Source: Variovorax dokdonensis (GTDB lineage: Bacteria > Pseudomonadota > Gammaproteobacteria > Burkholderiales > Burkholderiaceae_C). Taken from it: a stretch of DNA of 64,000 bases. Of the stretch, positions 17,183 to 25,836 are shown piece by piece; position 1 is the stretch's first letter; each line of letters opens with the position of its first letter. The stretch is from assembly GCF_030316895.1 (NCBI RefSeq), contig NZ_JASZYV010000002.1, forward strand, positions 310,001 through 374,000. Direction: 5' to 3'. Under the pieces are notes generated by a model, which saw only the letters and a program-made list of their open reading frames with translations, searched no databases and was not told the DNA's origin. Both the position numbers and the translations under genes were made by a program.

Positions 17183-17419
17183 TCAGTGTGCAATGCGCAC
17201 GTATTCGTTCTGGTTGAGGTTGCGCCGCTTGATTTCCTCGGCCCAACTGGCCTGGTCGCCGGGCTTCCAGCCTGCCGCATTGAAGCTCGGCTGCGTGCCG
17301 CTCCAGGTCTTGCTCGGCTGCACTTTCGTGCCGGCGGTCTGCGGTTGCTCGGTGCAGGCGCCCAGCAGTGCGGCCAGCACAACGATAGCGACCGCGTGAC
17401 GGGTATCGGGCTTGCTCAT
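17183..17419 (-). CDS. Small FDH-operon lipoprotein
   Basis: 78 aa. ATG 17419 overlaps the stop of the beta-subunit gene (ATGA), so it is almost certainly translated with it. A lipoprotein signal (HAVAIVVLAALLGAC) ends in a lipobox Cys. The mature protein is hydrophilic and ends WAEEIKRRNLNQNEYVRIAH. Small lipoproteins of this kind recur between the beta and gamma genes of Fdh3-type operons in my recollection, but I know no function. Periplasmic and membrane-tethered, so a structural or assembly role at the FDH complex is plausible. Confidence 0.75.
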   Translation of the reverse strand: MSKPDTRHAVAIVVLAALLGACTEQPQTAGTKVQPSKTWSGTQPSFNAAGWKPGDQASWAEEIKRRNLNQNEYVRIAH

Positions 17420-18009
17420 GACTTCGGCTTTCCGTAGGCGGTTCCCCAACCCCAGACTTCGCTGCCCTTGCCGCGCTGCACGACACGGGTGCGCAGGATG
17501 TCGGCGATCACGTCGCCGTCGCCACCCAGCAGGGCCTTGGTGGAGCACATTTCGGCGCAGGCCGGCAGCTTGCCTTCGGCCAGCCGGTTGCGGCCGTATT
17601 TCTCGATCTCGGCAGCGCTGCCGTTTTCCTCGGGGCCGCCGGCGCAGAACGTGCACTTGTCCATCTTGCCGCGCATGCCGAAGGTGCCGTTGCTCGGGAA
17701 CTGCGGTGCGCCGAAGGGACAGGCATAGCTGCAGTACCCGCAGCCGATGCAAACGTCCTTGTCGTGCAGGACCACCCCTTCTTCGGTGCGGTAGAAGCAG
17801 TCGACCGGGCAAACCGCCATGCAGGGTGCGTCGCTGCAATGCATGCAGGCGACCGAGATGCTCTTCTCGCCCGGCTGTCCGTCACCCAGGGTGACGACGC
17901 GCCGGCGGTTCACGCCCCAGGGGACGTCGTTCTCGGCCTTGCAGGCGGTGACGCATCCATTGCATTCGATGCAACGCTCTGCATCACAGATGAACTTCAT
18001 TCGTGCCAT
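17416..18009 (-). CDS. fdh3B: Formate dehydrogenase FDH3 beta subunit (4 x 4Fe-4S)
   Basis: 197 aa. The electron-transfer subunit carries four ferredoxin-type Cys clusters: CIECNGCVTACKAEN, CMHCSDAPCMAVCP, CIGCGYCSYACPFGAPQF and a last set including CTFC and CAEMC. It links the periplasmic alpha subunit to the cytochrome b. It has no signal of its own and would be exported with the alpha subunit by Tat. The start ATG 18009 has a strong Shine-Dalgarno (AAAGGAG) upstream. 13 bases separate it from the alpha gene. Confidence 0.95.
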   Translation of the reverse strand: MARMKFICDAERCIECNGCVTACKAENDVPWGVNRRRVVTLGDGQPGEKSISVACMHCSDAPCMAVCPVDCFYRTEEGVVLHDKDVCIGCGYCSYACPFGAPQFPSNGTFGMRGKMDKCTFCAGGPEENGSAAEIEKYGRNRLAEGKLPACAEMCSTKALLGGDGDVIADILRTRVVQRGKGSEVWGWGTAYGKPKS

Positions 18010-18022
18010 TGAACGGACTCCT

Positions 18023-21001
18023 TTATGCGGCCTTCTCGATCTGGCACACGGTGGTCTTGGTCTCTTGCATCATCGTGACGCTGTCGTATCCGTAGGTGGT
18101 GCCGGTGTTGACGGCTTCGCCGCGAATCACCGGTTCTGCACCCTCGGGGTAGTACTTGGACAAATCGACGCCGTTCCAGTGGCCCGAGAAGTGGAAGGGC
18201 AGGAACACCGTCGCCGCGTCGACCCGCTCGGTCACCATGGCACGCACCTTCATGCCCTTGAAGTCGGGCAGCGCCGCCATGGGAGGCGTCCTGACCCAGA
18301 CCTGGTCGCCGTCGCGGATGCCGCGGTCGTTGGCGGCCTTGGGGTTGATCTCGACGAACATCTCCTGCTGCAGCTCGGCCAGCCAGGGGTTGGATCGCGT
18401 TTCCTCGCCGCCGCCTTCGTACTCGACCAGGCGGCCCGAGGTCATGACGAGCGGGAAGGTCTTGCCGATGTCCTTGTTCTTTTCCTGCACCGATTTGTAG
18501 AGCGTGGGCAGGCGCCAGAAGGCCCTCTTGTCGTCGTGCGTGGGGTACTTGGCGATCAGGTCGGGCCGGGTGCTGTAGAGCGGCTCGCGGTGCTGCGGGA
18601 TCGGATCCGGGAAGTTCCAGACCACGGCGCGCGCCTTGGCGTTGCCGAAGGGGTGGCAGCCATGGTTCTTCATGACCACGCGGATGATCGCGCCGGTGGG
18701 GTCGGTCTTCCAGTTCTTGCCGTCCGCGGCCTTCTGCTCGGCCTCGCTCAACTCGCTCCACCAGCCCAGCTTCTTGAGCAGGACATGGTCGAATTCCGGG
18801 TAGCCGGTGGTCAGGTCCGAGCCCTTGCTGTGCGAGCCGTCGGCCGCCAGCAAAGACTGCCCGTCGCGCTCCACGCCGAAATTGGCGCGGAAGTTGCCGC
18901 CGCCATCCATGACGTTCAGGCTGGTGTCGTACAGATTGGCGGTGCCCGGGTGCTTCATCTCGGGCGTGCCCCAGCACGGCCAGGGCAGGCCGAAGTAGTC
19001 GCCGTCGAGCGAATAGCCGGTTTCCTTGTCGATGCCGCCCTTGGCGCGCAAGCTCTTCACGTCGAACACGTGCATGTTGCGCATGTGCGCCTTGATCCGC
19101 TCGGGGCTCTGGCCGGTGTAGCCGATGGTCCAGACGCACTTGTTGATCTCGCGCAGGATGTCTTCCGGCACGGGCTCGTCCATGCCCTTGACCTTCTGCA
19201 TCTTGTAGTTCTTGACCAGCTCCTTGCCGAAGCCCAGCTTCTCGGCCAGCTGGTACATGATCATGTGGTCGCTGCGGCTTTCCCACAGCGGCTCGATCAC
19301 CTTTTCACGCCATTGGATGGACCGGTTCGACGCGGTACAGGAGCCGCTGGTCTCGAACTGCGTGCAGGCGGGCAGCAGATACACCGCCCGGTTCGGATTG
19401 AGCTCGCTGGGCTTGCCAGGCATGGCGGCCATGGCGGCCGTCGCGCTGGGGTAGGGGTCGACGACGACCAGCAGGTCGAGCTTGTCCATCGCCGTCTTCA
19501 TCTCGAGCCCGCGGGTCTGCGAGTTCGGCGCGTGGCCCCAGAAGAACAGGCCGCGAAGGTTGCTGTCCTGGTCGATCAGCTCGTTCTTTTCAAGAACACC
19601 GTCGATCCAGCGCGAGACCGTCATGCCCGGCTTGGTCATCATGCCGGGCGCGTACTGTTTCTTGATCCACTCGAAGTCCACGCCCCAGGTGGCGGCGAAG
19701 TGCTTGAACGAACCTTCGGCCAGGCCGTAGTAGCCCGGCAGCGAATCGGGGTTGGGGCCGACATCGGTCGCGCCCTGCACGTTGTCGTGGCCGCGGAAGA
19801 TGTTGGCGCCGCCGCCCGACTTGCCGATGTTGCCCAGCGCCAGCTGCAGGATGCAGGAGGCGCGCACCATCGCATTGCCGATGGTGTGCTGGGTCTGGCC
19901 CATGCACCACACCAGCGTGCTCGGGCGGTTCTCGGCCATGATCCTGGCCACCTTGAGCGTGGTGGCCTCGTCCACGCCGCAGACTTCCTGCACCTTCTCG
20001 GGGGTCCACTTGGCCATCACCTCTTCGCGGACCTTGTCCATGCCGAAGACGCGGTCGTTGACGTACTGCTTGTCTTCCCACCCGTTCTTGAACACGTGGT
20101 AGAGCACGCCGTAGAGGAAGGCGATGTCGCTGCCCGAACGGATGCGGACGTATTCGTCTGCCTTGGCGGCCGTGCGCGTGAAGCGCGGATCGACCACGAT
20201 CATCTTGCAGCCGGTTTCCTTGGCATGCAGCATGTGCACCATCGACACCGGGTGCGCCTCGGCGGCATTCGATCCGATATACAGCGCCGCCTTGGCGTTC
20301 TGCATGTCGTTGTACGAATTCGTCATCGCCCCGTAGCCCCAGGTGTTGGCGACGCCGGCGACGGTGGTGCTGTGGCAGATGCGGGCCTGGTGGTCGGTGT
20401 TGTTGCTGCCCCAGAGCGAGAGCCACTTGCGCAGCAGGTACGCCTGCTCGTTGTTGTGCTTGGACGAGCCCACCACGAAGATGGAGTCCGGGCCGCTGGC
20501 CTTCTTCAGCTCCAGCATCTTGGCCGTGATTTCCTGCAAGGCCTGGTCCCAGCTCATGCGCTGGTACTTGCCGTTGACGAGCTTCATCGGGTACTTGAGG
20601 CGGAACTCGCCATGCCCGTGCTCGCGCAGCGCCGCGCCCTTGGCACAGTGCGCACCGAGATTGATGGGCGAGTCGAACACGGGTTCCTGACGCACCCACA
20701 CGCCGTTCTCGACCACGGCGTCGACCGCGCAGCCCACCGAGCAATGGCCGCACACCGTGCGCTTGACCTCGACCTTGCCGGTGCCGGTGGCCGGCGCCTT
20801 TTCTGCCGCTTCGGCCTTTCTGACCAGCGTGAGTTGCGAGGCGGCGATGCCGGCGCCGACCCCCAGACCGGAGCGGCGCAGGAAGGCCCGGCGGTCGATG
20901 GTGGGCACGGCATGCGACAGCCCGCGCGCCAGGTGATGGACCAGTCCCGAGCTACGGGCCGATGCGCCGTTCGCGGCGCTTGTCTTGCGGGTAAGCAGCA
21001 T
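18023..21001 (-). CDS. fdh3A: Periplasmic formate dehydrogenase alpha subunit (Tat-exported, W/Mo-bisPGD)
   Basis: 992 aa. It oxidises formate in the periplasm. A Tat signal (TIDRRAFLRRSGLGVG, twin Arg at 37-38) is followed by the 4Fe-4S site C84, C87, C91 and C119 (TVCGHCSVGC and GAHCAKGAALRE). The metal ligand is Cys209 in ARICHSTTVAG, a Cys- rather than Sec-containing enzyme. The molybdopterin-binding C-terminal domain is complete. The Shine-Dalgarno GAGGAA stands 7-8 bases before ATG 21001. It is unlike the NAD-linked alpha at 10228 in lacking N-terminal ferredoxin domains, so it must use the separate beta and gamma subunits. Confidence 0.95.
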   Translation of the reverse strand: MLLTRKTSAANGASARSSGLVHHLARGLSHAVPTIDRRAFLRRSGLGVGAGIAASQLTLVRKAEAAEKAPATGTGKVEVKRTVCGHCSVGCAVDAVVENGVWVRQEPVFDSPINLGAHCAKGAALREHGHGEFRLKYPMKLVNGKYQRMSWDQALQEITAKMLELKKASGPDSIFVVGSSKHNNEQAYLLRKWLSLWGSNNTDHQARICHSTTVAGVANTWGYGAMTNSYNDMQNAKAALYIGSNAAEAHPVSMVHMLHAKETGCKMIVVDPRFTRTAAKADEYVRIRSGSDIAFLYGVLYHVFKNGWEDKQYVNDRVFGMDKVREEVMAKWTPEKVQEVCGVDEATTLKVARIMAENRPSTLVWCMGQTQHTIGNAMVRASCILQLALGNIGKSGGGANIFRGHDNVQGATDVGPNPDSLPGYYGLAEGSFKHFAATWGVDFEWIKKQYAPGMMTKPGMTVSRWIDGVLEKNELIDQDSNLRGLFFWGHAPNSQTRGLEMKTAMDKLDLLVVVDPYPSATAAMAAMPGKPSELNPNRAVYLLPACTQFETSGSCTASNRSIQWREKVIEPLWESRSDHMIMYQLAEKLGFGKELVKNYKMQKVKGMDEPVPEDILREINKCVWTIGYTGQSPERIKAHMRNMHVFDVKSLRAKGGIDKETGYSLDGDYFGLPWPCWGTPEMKHPGTANLYDTSLNVMDGGGNFRANFGVERDGQSLLAADGSHSKGSDLTTGYPEFDHVLLKKLGWWSELSEAEQKAADGKNWKTDPTGAIIRVVMKNHGCHPFGNAKARAVVWNFPDPIPQHREPLYSTRPDLIAKYPTHDDKRAFWRLPTLYKSVQEKNKDIGKTFPLVMTSGRLVEYEGGGEETRSNPWLAELQQEMFVEINPKAANDRGIRDGDQVWVRTPPMAALPDFKGMKVRAMVTERVDAATVFLPFHFSGHWNGVDLSKYYPEGAEPVIRGEAVNTGTTYGYDSVTMMQETKTTVCQIEKAA

Positions 21002-21015
21002 GTGCGGATTCCTCG

Positions 21016-21243
21016 CTAGACCTTGGCGGTCCGGTAGTAGCGCTTCACGTGTTCGGTGAGCTGGTAGCCGCTGCCGGTGTCGGGCTTTGCCCCGACCGAC
21101 GGCGCGGCCTTTGCGCCTTGAGTCACCGCCGGCAGTGCGGCGGCGGCAGCCGCGGCCGCACCGGCCACGCTGGCTCGGGCGACGAGTTTGCGGCGAGAAA
21201 GGGCGTGCTGGCGCGAATCGCGCGAGGGGTCTGGCTGTTGCAT
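21016..21243 (-). CDS. FDH-region Tat-target mini-protein
   Basis: 75 aa. It is almost entirely a Tat-like leader (SRRKLVARASVAGAAAAAAA) with a short tail ending YQLTEHVKRYYRTAKV. It matches the small family known as formate dehydrogenase region TAT target (TIGR02811), always found just before an FDH alpha gene; its role is not established, perhaps an extra subunit or an export escort. ATG 21243 is selected because AAAGAGG lies 8 bases upstream; an ATG nine codons earlier includes that Shine-Dalgarno in its coding sequence. First gene of the FDH3 operon. Confidence 0.85.
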   Translation of the reverse strand: MQQPDPSRDSRQHALSRRKLVARASVAGAAAAAAAALPAVTQGAKAAPSVGAKPDTGSGYQLTEHVKRYYRTAKV

Positions 21244-21284
21244 CTGGCTAACCTCTTTCCGGCGCATGGGCCGGCGCAGCGTCA

Positions 21285-21313
21285 AATATGACGATTCAAG
21301 CATATGCTGTAAA
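21285..21313 (-). promoter_or_regulatory. Sigma-70-like promoter of the FDH3 operon with a 10-bp palindrome in the spacer
   Basis: On the minus strand TTTACA (21308-21313) and CATATT (21285-21290) are 17 bases apart, predicting a start near 21278 and a 35-base leader to the mini-protein ATG. The perfect palindrome AGCATATGCT (21299-21308) lies in the spacer and touches the -35, and the dyad GTCAAATATGAC (21281-21292) covers the -10. Both would suit a repressor or activator site. Not experimentally supported. Confidence 0.5.
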
Positions 21314-21348
21314 TACTTGTATGTCCGCCCAGGGATTCCACCCATAGG

Positions 21349-21376
21349 TTGAAGCCTTTGCACGCGGGCATAAACT
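21349..21376 (+). promoter_or_regulatory. Sigma-70-like promoter of the DUF3305 operon
   Basis: TTGAAG (21349-21354) and TAAACT (21371-21376) are separated by 16 bases, with a predicted start near 21383, about 35 bases before the first gene. It points away from the FDH3 promoter, so the two FDH-related operons are divergent and share a 173-base control region (21244-21416). Confidence 0.45.
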
Positions 21377-21416
21377 GATCCGGTCGAGCCGACTTCAACG
21401 CGCCAAGCGCGCCTCA

Positions 21417-21917
21417 TTGCCCACGGTGTTCTCCAGCGATATCCCGCCTTCCTTGCGCGTCGCAGTACGCGTCGATCGTCAACGGCAACCCAGCCGCTGG
21501 GAGGATTGGCGCTTCACCATTTCGGAGGTCGTCATTGACGACGGGCGTTTCGGCGACGCTGCGCGCGTGCTGCGCGATGACGGCGAATCCACGCAGTGGC
21601 TGTTCCCCGCCATGCCGGTGAGCCTGCATCGCGACGAGGCAGAGGGGTACTACCTCAACCTGACATCCGGTGCGCCCGTGTGGTTCGTGATGTGGCGCAT
21701 CGACGATGCCGATCCTTCGCTGGCCCGCCCGGAGATCGTCACGCTGTCCTACAACGAGGCCGGCCGCTTGCTCGACGCGCAGGAGCGGGTGGACAACTGT
21801 CCGCTCGACACCTCGGTGCGCGAAGCCTTGCAGGCCTACGTGGACGCCCACTATCGGCCCGAACCCAAGCAGCGCAAGCGCCCAGCTTCGTTCCTGGCAC
21901 CCGAGGAGCGCCGCTGA
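21417..21917 (+). CDS. DUF3305 protein, FDH accessory of unknown function
   Basis: 166 aa. The core (SRWEDWRFTISEVVID, TQWLFPAMPVSLHRDEAEGY and YYLNLTSGAPVWFVMWRID) is a DUF3305 pattern. The family is found with DUF3306 and Tat-exported FDH genes; no biochemical role is known to me. It has no signal peptide and is probably cytoplasmic. The start is TTG 21417 or possibly GTG 21426; neither has a clear Shine-Dalgarno, so the N-terminus is uncertain. Its stop overlaps the next ATG. Confidence 0.8.
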   Translation: MPTVFSSDIPPSLRVAVRVDRQRQPSRWEDWRFTISEVVIDDGRFGDAARVLRDDGESTQWLFPAMPVSLHRDEAEGYYLNLTSGAPVWFVMWRIDDADPSLARPEIVTLSYNEAGRLLDAQERVDNCPLDTSVREALQAYVDAHYRPEPKQRKRPASFLAPEERR

Positions 21918-22534
21918 TGTCCAGCGAGGAAGACAAGGGCTTCCTGTCGCGCTGGTCGCAGCGCAAGGTCCGGGCCCGCCGCGGCGAAGAGTTGCCGATC
22001 AAGCCCGCGCCGGCCGATGTGCCGGTGCCTGCGACCGGCGGCGTGGCGGGCCAAGGTGAGCAGGCCTTGCCTGCCGTGTCCGAGAAAGCTCGCGATGCAG
22101 CGGGGCACGATGCCGCGCAAGGCCAGCCCGATGCGCCGCCGCTGACGCTCGACGACGTGGCCACGCTCGATCACCAGTCCGACTTTTCGCGATTCGTCGC
22201 GCCAGAGGTGAGCGGCGAGGTTCGCAACGCCGCCTTGAAGAAGTTGTTCAGCGATCCGCACTTCAATGTGATGGACGGGCTGGACGTCTACATCGACGAC
22301 TACGGCAAGCCTGACCCCTTGCCCGCTTCGATGCTGCGCCAGATGGCGCAGGCTGCATACCTGGGCTTGGTCGAGCCGGAAAAGCCAGGCCAACCAGAAA
22401 ACGGCACCGTCGACGAAACGGTCGCCACGAAACCCCACGATGAAAACCCTGATCTGCGATTGCAATCGCTCCATGACCCTGGACCGTCCGGCCCTGAGCC
22501 GGGCACTGGCGAAGGTACCGGGCGCCAAGGCTGA
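21917..22534 (+). CDS. DUF3306 protein, FDH accessory of unknown function
   Basis: 205 aa. It begins FLSRWSQRKVRARRGEE, a DUF3306 signature, then a variable Pro/Ala-rich stretch, then a conserved block with FSRFVAPEVSGEVRNAALKK and LFSDPHFNVMDGLDVYIDDY. The last 30 residues are low complexity and lie in the 95 bases that overlap the following polyferredoxin gene in another frame. Cytoplasmic by lack of a signal peptide. No function is known to me; the constant pairing with DUF3305 suggests a complex or shared step in FDH maturation. Confidence 0.8.
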   Translation: MSSEEDKGFLSRWSQRKVRARRGEELPIKPAPADVPVPATGGVAGQGEQALPAVSEKARDAAGHDAAQGQPDAPPLTLDDVATLDHQSDFSRFVAPEVSGEVRNAALKKLFSDPHFNVMDGLDVYIDDYGKPDPLPASMLRQMAQAAYLGLVEPEKPGQPENGTVDETVATKPHDENPDLRLQSLHDPGPSGPEPGTGEGTGRQG

Positions 22535-24611
22535 CGGCCTGGAAGAAGTCCACTCGGTGCTGTGCAGGCGCGAGGCGCCGGCATTCCAGCGAGCCGCCAA
22601 GTCCGGCGAGGATCTGCTGGTGGCCTGCACCCAGGAAAGCCAACTCTTCCTGGAACTGGCCGAGCAGACCGAAGGCGCCCCTGCGCTCGCCGAACGCCCC
22701 ATCCGGTTCTTCAACCTGCGCGAGACCGGGGGCTGGTCGCGCGACGGCGACAAGGCGACGCCCAAGCTCGCTGCGCTGATCGCCGCTGCCCAACTGCCAC
22801 CGCCGGAGCCGGTGGCCACGGTGAGCTATCGCTCGTCAGGGCGCTGCCTCGTCATCGGCAGGGCGGAGCGCGCGCAGGCCGCCGCCGCTTTGATGGCCGA
22901 CAAGCTGGACATCACCTTGCTGGTCGAGGGCGGACAACTGGCCCAGGCCCACGATCGCGTGGCCGTGCAGGGCCGACTCACGGGCCTGACGGGATGGTTG
23001 GGCGCGTTCGATGCGCGATGGGAAACCGCCAACCCCATCAGCCTCGACCTGTGCACCCGCTGCAATGCCTGCATCGAGGCCTGCCCCGAGGGCGCCATCG
23101 ACTTCGGCTACCAGATCGATCTGGCGCGCTGCAAGTCGCACCGCGCTTGCGTGGCGGTGTGCGAGGCAGCGGGCGCCATCGACTTCGAGCGCGCCGCACG
23201 CAGCGACGAAGGCCGCTTCGACCTGGTGCTGGACCTGCGCGAAACGCCGGCATTCACCATGCACCAGCCACCGCAGGGCTACTTCCATGCGGCGGGCGAG
23301 TCGCAGCTCATGCCGGCCATCGTCGCGTTGCGCGAGATGGTGGGCGAGTTCGAGAAGCCCAAGTTCTTCCGCTACGAGCAAAAACTCTGCGCGCACAGCC
23401 GCAATCAGCAGATCGGCTGCTCGGCGTGCATCGACGTGTGCTCGGCGAAGGCGATCCGGTCCGACGCGTCGCTCAAGGGCAAGTCAGCCGGCATCGCGCG
23501 TGCGGCCTCCGCCCAGGCGATGGGCGGCATCGTGGTCGAGCCGCATCTGTGCGTGGGCTGCGGCGCGTGCAGCACCGTCTGCCCGACCGGCGCGCTGGGC
23601 TTCGGATACCCCAGCCCGGCAGACCTTGGCCGCCGCGTGCGCGCACTGCTTGCCACCTATTCGGCGGCCGGCGGACGCGACGCGGCGCTGCTGCTGCACA
23701 GCCAGGAGGAAGGCACGGCGCGCATCGATGCGCTCGGGCGCCTGGCCAGCATCGGGAAGGCGCACGGCGTGCCGGCGCGCGTGCTGCCGATGGCGGTGTG
23801 GCACAGCGCCAGCGTGGGCCTGGACGTGTGGCTGTCGGCCTTCGCCCAGGGCGCGAACCAGGTTTGGGTGATGGTTGGCGAAACCGAGGCGCCGCAATAC
23901 CGGCAGGCCTTGGCCGACCAGATGGCCCAGGCGCAGGCCATCGTGCATGGGCTGGGCTATGCGGGCGAACACTTCAGGCTGATCGACGCTGCCGACGTCG
24001 CCGCCCTCGATACGGCACTTCGCGCTCCGCCTGCGAAGGGCGTGCCCAAGGCGGCCGACTTCGCCATCCAGCAGGACAAGCGCGCGACGCTCGAACTGGC
24101 GCTGGCGCACCTGATCGAGCACATGCCCGCTGTGGCCGAGGCGCCGCAGGCCATCGCGCTGCCGGAGGCGGGCGCGTTGTTCGGCAGTCTCGCGGTCGAT
24201 GCCGCAAAGTGCACGCTGTGCCTGTCCTGCGTGGGCGCATGCCCGGCGGGCGCGCTGGCCGACAACCCCGATCGGCCGCAACTCGGATTCATCGAGAAGA
24301 ACTGCGTGCAGTGCGGCCTTTGCCAGACCACCTGCCCCGAGGACGCGATCGCCCTGGTGCCCCGCCTGCTGCTGGCCGACGAAGGCCGTGCGCGCATGCG
24401 CTCGCGCGTGCTGCACGAGGCGCAGCCCTTCCATTGCGTGCGTTGTGCCAAGCCCTTTGGCACCCTGCGCGCCATCGAGACCATGATCACCAAGCTTTCG
24501 GGACATGCTGCCTTTCAGGGTGCAGCCGCCGAACGCCTGAAGATGTGCGCGGACTGCCGCGTCATCGACCTCCATTCCAGCAAGAGCGAAGTCCGCATCA
24601 CCGACCTGTGA
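22440..24611 (+). CDS. Large polyferredoxin (multi-4Fe-4S protein) of the FDH accessory operon
   Basis: 723 aa. The N-terminus MKTLICDCNRSMTLD carries a CxC pair. Six Cys-rich motifs follow: CTRCNACIEACPEGAIDFGY, CKSHRACVAVCEAAGAIDF, CSACIDVCSAKAI, CVGCGACSTVCPTGALGFGY, CTLCLSCVGACPAGALADNP and CVQCGLCQTTCPEDAI. Near the C-terminus CVRCAKPFGTL and CADCRVIDLH look like a rubredoxin/zinc knuckle. Between the fourth and fifth motifs is an MvhD-like stretch (ALLLHSQEEGTARIDALGRL). No membrane segment or signal. This architecture is recurrent next to DUF3305/3306 and FDH but has no assigned reaction that I know. ATG 22440 has a weak ribosome site and lies inside the previous gene. Confidence 0.85.
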   Translation: MKTLICDCNRSMTLDRPALSRALAKVPGAKADGLEEVHSVLCRREAPAFQRAAKSGEDLLVACTQESQLFLELAEQTEGAPALAERPIRFFNLRETGGWSRDGDKATPKLAALIAAAQLPPPEPVATVSYRSSGRCLVIGRAERAQAAAALMADKLDITLLVEGGQLAQAHDRVAVQGRLTGLTGWLGAFDARWETANPISLDLCTRCNACIEACPEGAIDFGYQIDLARCKSHRACVAVCEAAGAIDFERAARSDEGRFDLVLDLRETPAFTMHQPPQGYFHAAGESQLMPAIVALREMVGEFEKPKFFRYEQKLCAHSRNQQIGCSACIDVCSAKAIRSDASLKGKSAGIARAASAQAMGGIVVEPHLCVGCGACSTVCPTGALGFGYPSPADLGRRVRALLATYSAAGGRDAALLLHSQEEGTARIDALGRLASIGKAHGVPARVLPMAVWHSASVGLDVWLSAFAQGANQVWVMVGETEAPQYRQALADQMAQAQAIVHGLGYAGEHFRLIDAADVAALDTALRAPPAKGVPKAADFAIQQDKRATLELALAHLIEHMPAVAEAPQAIALPEAGALFGSLAVDAAKCTLCLSCVGACPAGALADNPDRPQLGFIEKNCVQCGLCQTTCPEDAIALVPRLLLADEGRARMRSRVLHEAQPFHCVRCAKPFGTLRAIETMITKLSGHAAFQGAAAERLKMCADCRVIDLHSSKSEVRITDL

Positions 24612-25225
24612 ACACCGAACTCTCCACCGATCCGTTCAGCGAGGAAGTCGCGCGTGCCGAGCTCTACGGCCTGCTCGCCAGCCTGTGGCTGGCCCCGCCC
24701 GATGCAGGCATGCTCGATCAGTTCCGCGTCGCCGTGACGCAGGCCCCCGAGACCGGCAGTGCGCTCGAAGCGCCCTGGCAGGCGCTGGTGGCGCGCATGC
24801 GTGCGGCCACCGTCGAATCTGCCGCGGCCGAATTCGCGGCGCTGTTCCAGGGCGTGGGCAAGCCGGAGGTGTTTCCGTATGCCTCGTTCTTTCTGGCCGG
24901 CTTCGTCAACGAGAAGCCGCTGGCGCAACTGCGCACCGACCTCGCGGCGATCGGCCTGACGCGGGATGCCGCGCTGCTCGAAACCGAGGACCACGTGTCC
25001 TTCCTGTTCGAGGTGATGCGCTACCTGATTGCCGGCGATGACGCGGGCGTGAGCAACCTCGAGCAGCAGCGCCGCTTTTTCCGCGCGCACATCCAGCCCT
25101 GGATCGAAGCGCTTTGCAAGGCCGTCGATGCGCAGCCCGCCGCCGACCTTTGGCGGGCTGTCGCGGCGATGACGCTGGCGTTCGTCCAGGTCGAGACGCA
25201 GGCTTTCGACCTGCTCGAAGCATGA
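24608..25225 (+). CDS. TorD-family chaperone for the exported FDH
   Basis: 205 aa. All-helical TorD/DmsD-type protein: [20 protein letters not shown] near the N-terminus, [20 protein letters not shown] in the middle and the family motif [17 protein letters not shown]. Such chaperones bind the Tat leader and help cofactor insertion before export; the client here is most likely the alpha subunit at 18023-21001. The start GTG 24608 overlaps the polyferredoxin stop (GTGA). Confidence 0.85.
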   Translation: MNTELSTDPFSEEVARAELYGLLASLWLAPPDAGMLDQFRVAVTQAPETGSALEAPWQALVARMRAATVESAAAEFAALFQGVGKPEVFPYASFFLAGFVNEKPLAQLRTDLAAIGLTRDAALLETEDHVSFLFEVMRYLIAGDDAGVSNLEQQRRFFRAHIQPWIEALCKAVDAQPAADLWRAVAAMTLAFVQVETQAFDLLEA

Positions 25226-25833
25226 GTGCGACGGACATGGCCATTCCCATCGAAAGCATCACCGGCCTGGTGCTCGCCGGCGGCCGCGGCAGCCGCATGG
25301 GCGGCGTCGACAAGGGCCTGCAGTCCCACCTGGGCATGCCGCTGGCGCTGCATGCGCTGCTCCGGCTTGCGCCCCAGGTGGGCGAAGTCATGATCAGCGC
25401 CAACCGCAATCTGGCCGCTTACGAGGCCATGGGCGTGCCGGTGTGGCCCGACCCGATCGAAGACTACGCCGGCCCGCTGGCCGGGCTGCTGGCCGGACTG
25501 GAGCATGCGCAGACCGAATGGCTCGTGACCGTGCCCTGCGACTCGCCCAACTTTCCGCTCGACCTGGTCGCGCGACTGGCTGCCGCCGCGGCCGAGCAGG
25601 ACGCCGAGATCGCCATGGCCGCCCTGAACGAAGAAGGCCAGTTGCGCCGTCAGCCGGTGTTCTGCCTGCTTCGCACGAGCCTGGTCGAAAGCCTGGTCGC
25701 CTTTCTGCACGCTGGCGAGCGCAAGGTCGATCGCTGGACCGCGCGGCACCGGATGGTGGAAGTGGTGTTCGATGAGCCCGCCGATTTCGCCAACGCCAAC
25801 ACCACCGACGAGCTGCGGCAACTGCAGCGTTGA
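25222..25833 (+). CDS. mobA: Molybdenum cofactor guanylyltransferase MobA
   Basis: 203 aa. MobA attaches GMP to molybdopterin to make the bis-MGD cofactor required by both FDHs. The nucleotide-binding signature is [40 protein letters not shown] and [12 protein letters not shown] are also typical. ATG 25222 overlaps the TorD stop (ATGA); an ATG at 25237 is the alternative. It converges on the regulator gene with a 3-base gap. Confidence 0.95.
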   Translation: MSATDMAIPIESITGLVLAGGRGSRMGGVDKGLQSHLGMPLALHALLRLAPQVGEVMISANRNLAAYEAMGVPVWPDPIEDYAGPLAGLLAGLEHAQTEWLVTVPCDSPNFPLDLVARLAAAAAEQDAEIAMAALNEEGQLRRQPVFCLLRTSLVESLVAFLHAGERKVDRWTARHRMVEVVFDEPADFANANTTDELRQLQR

Positions 25834-25836
25834 GGT

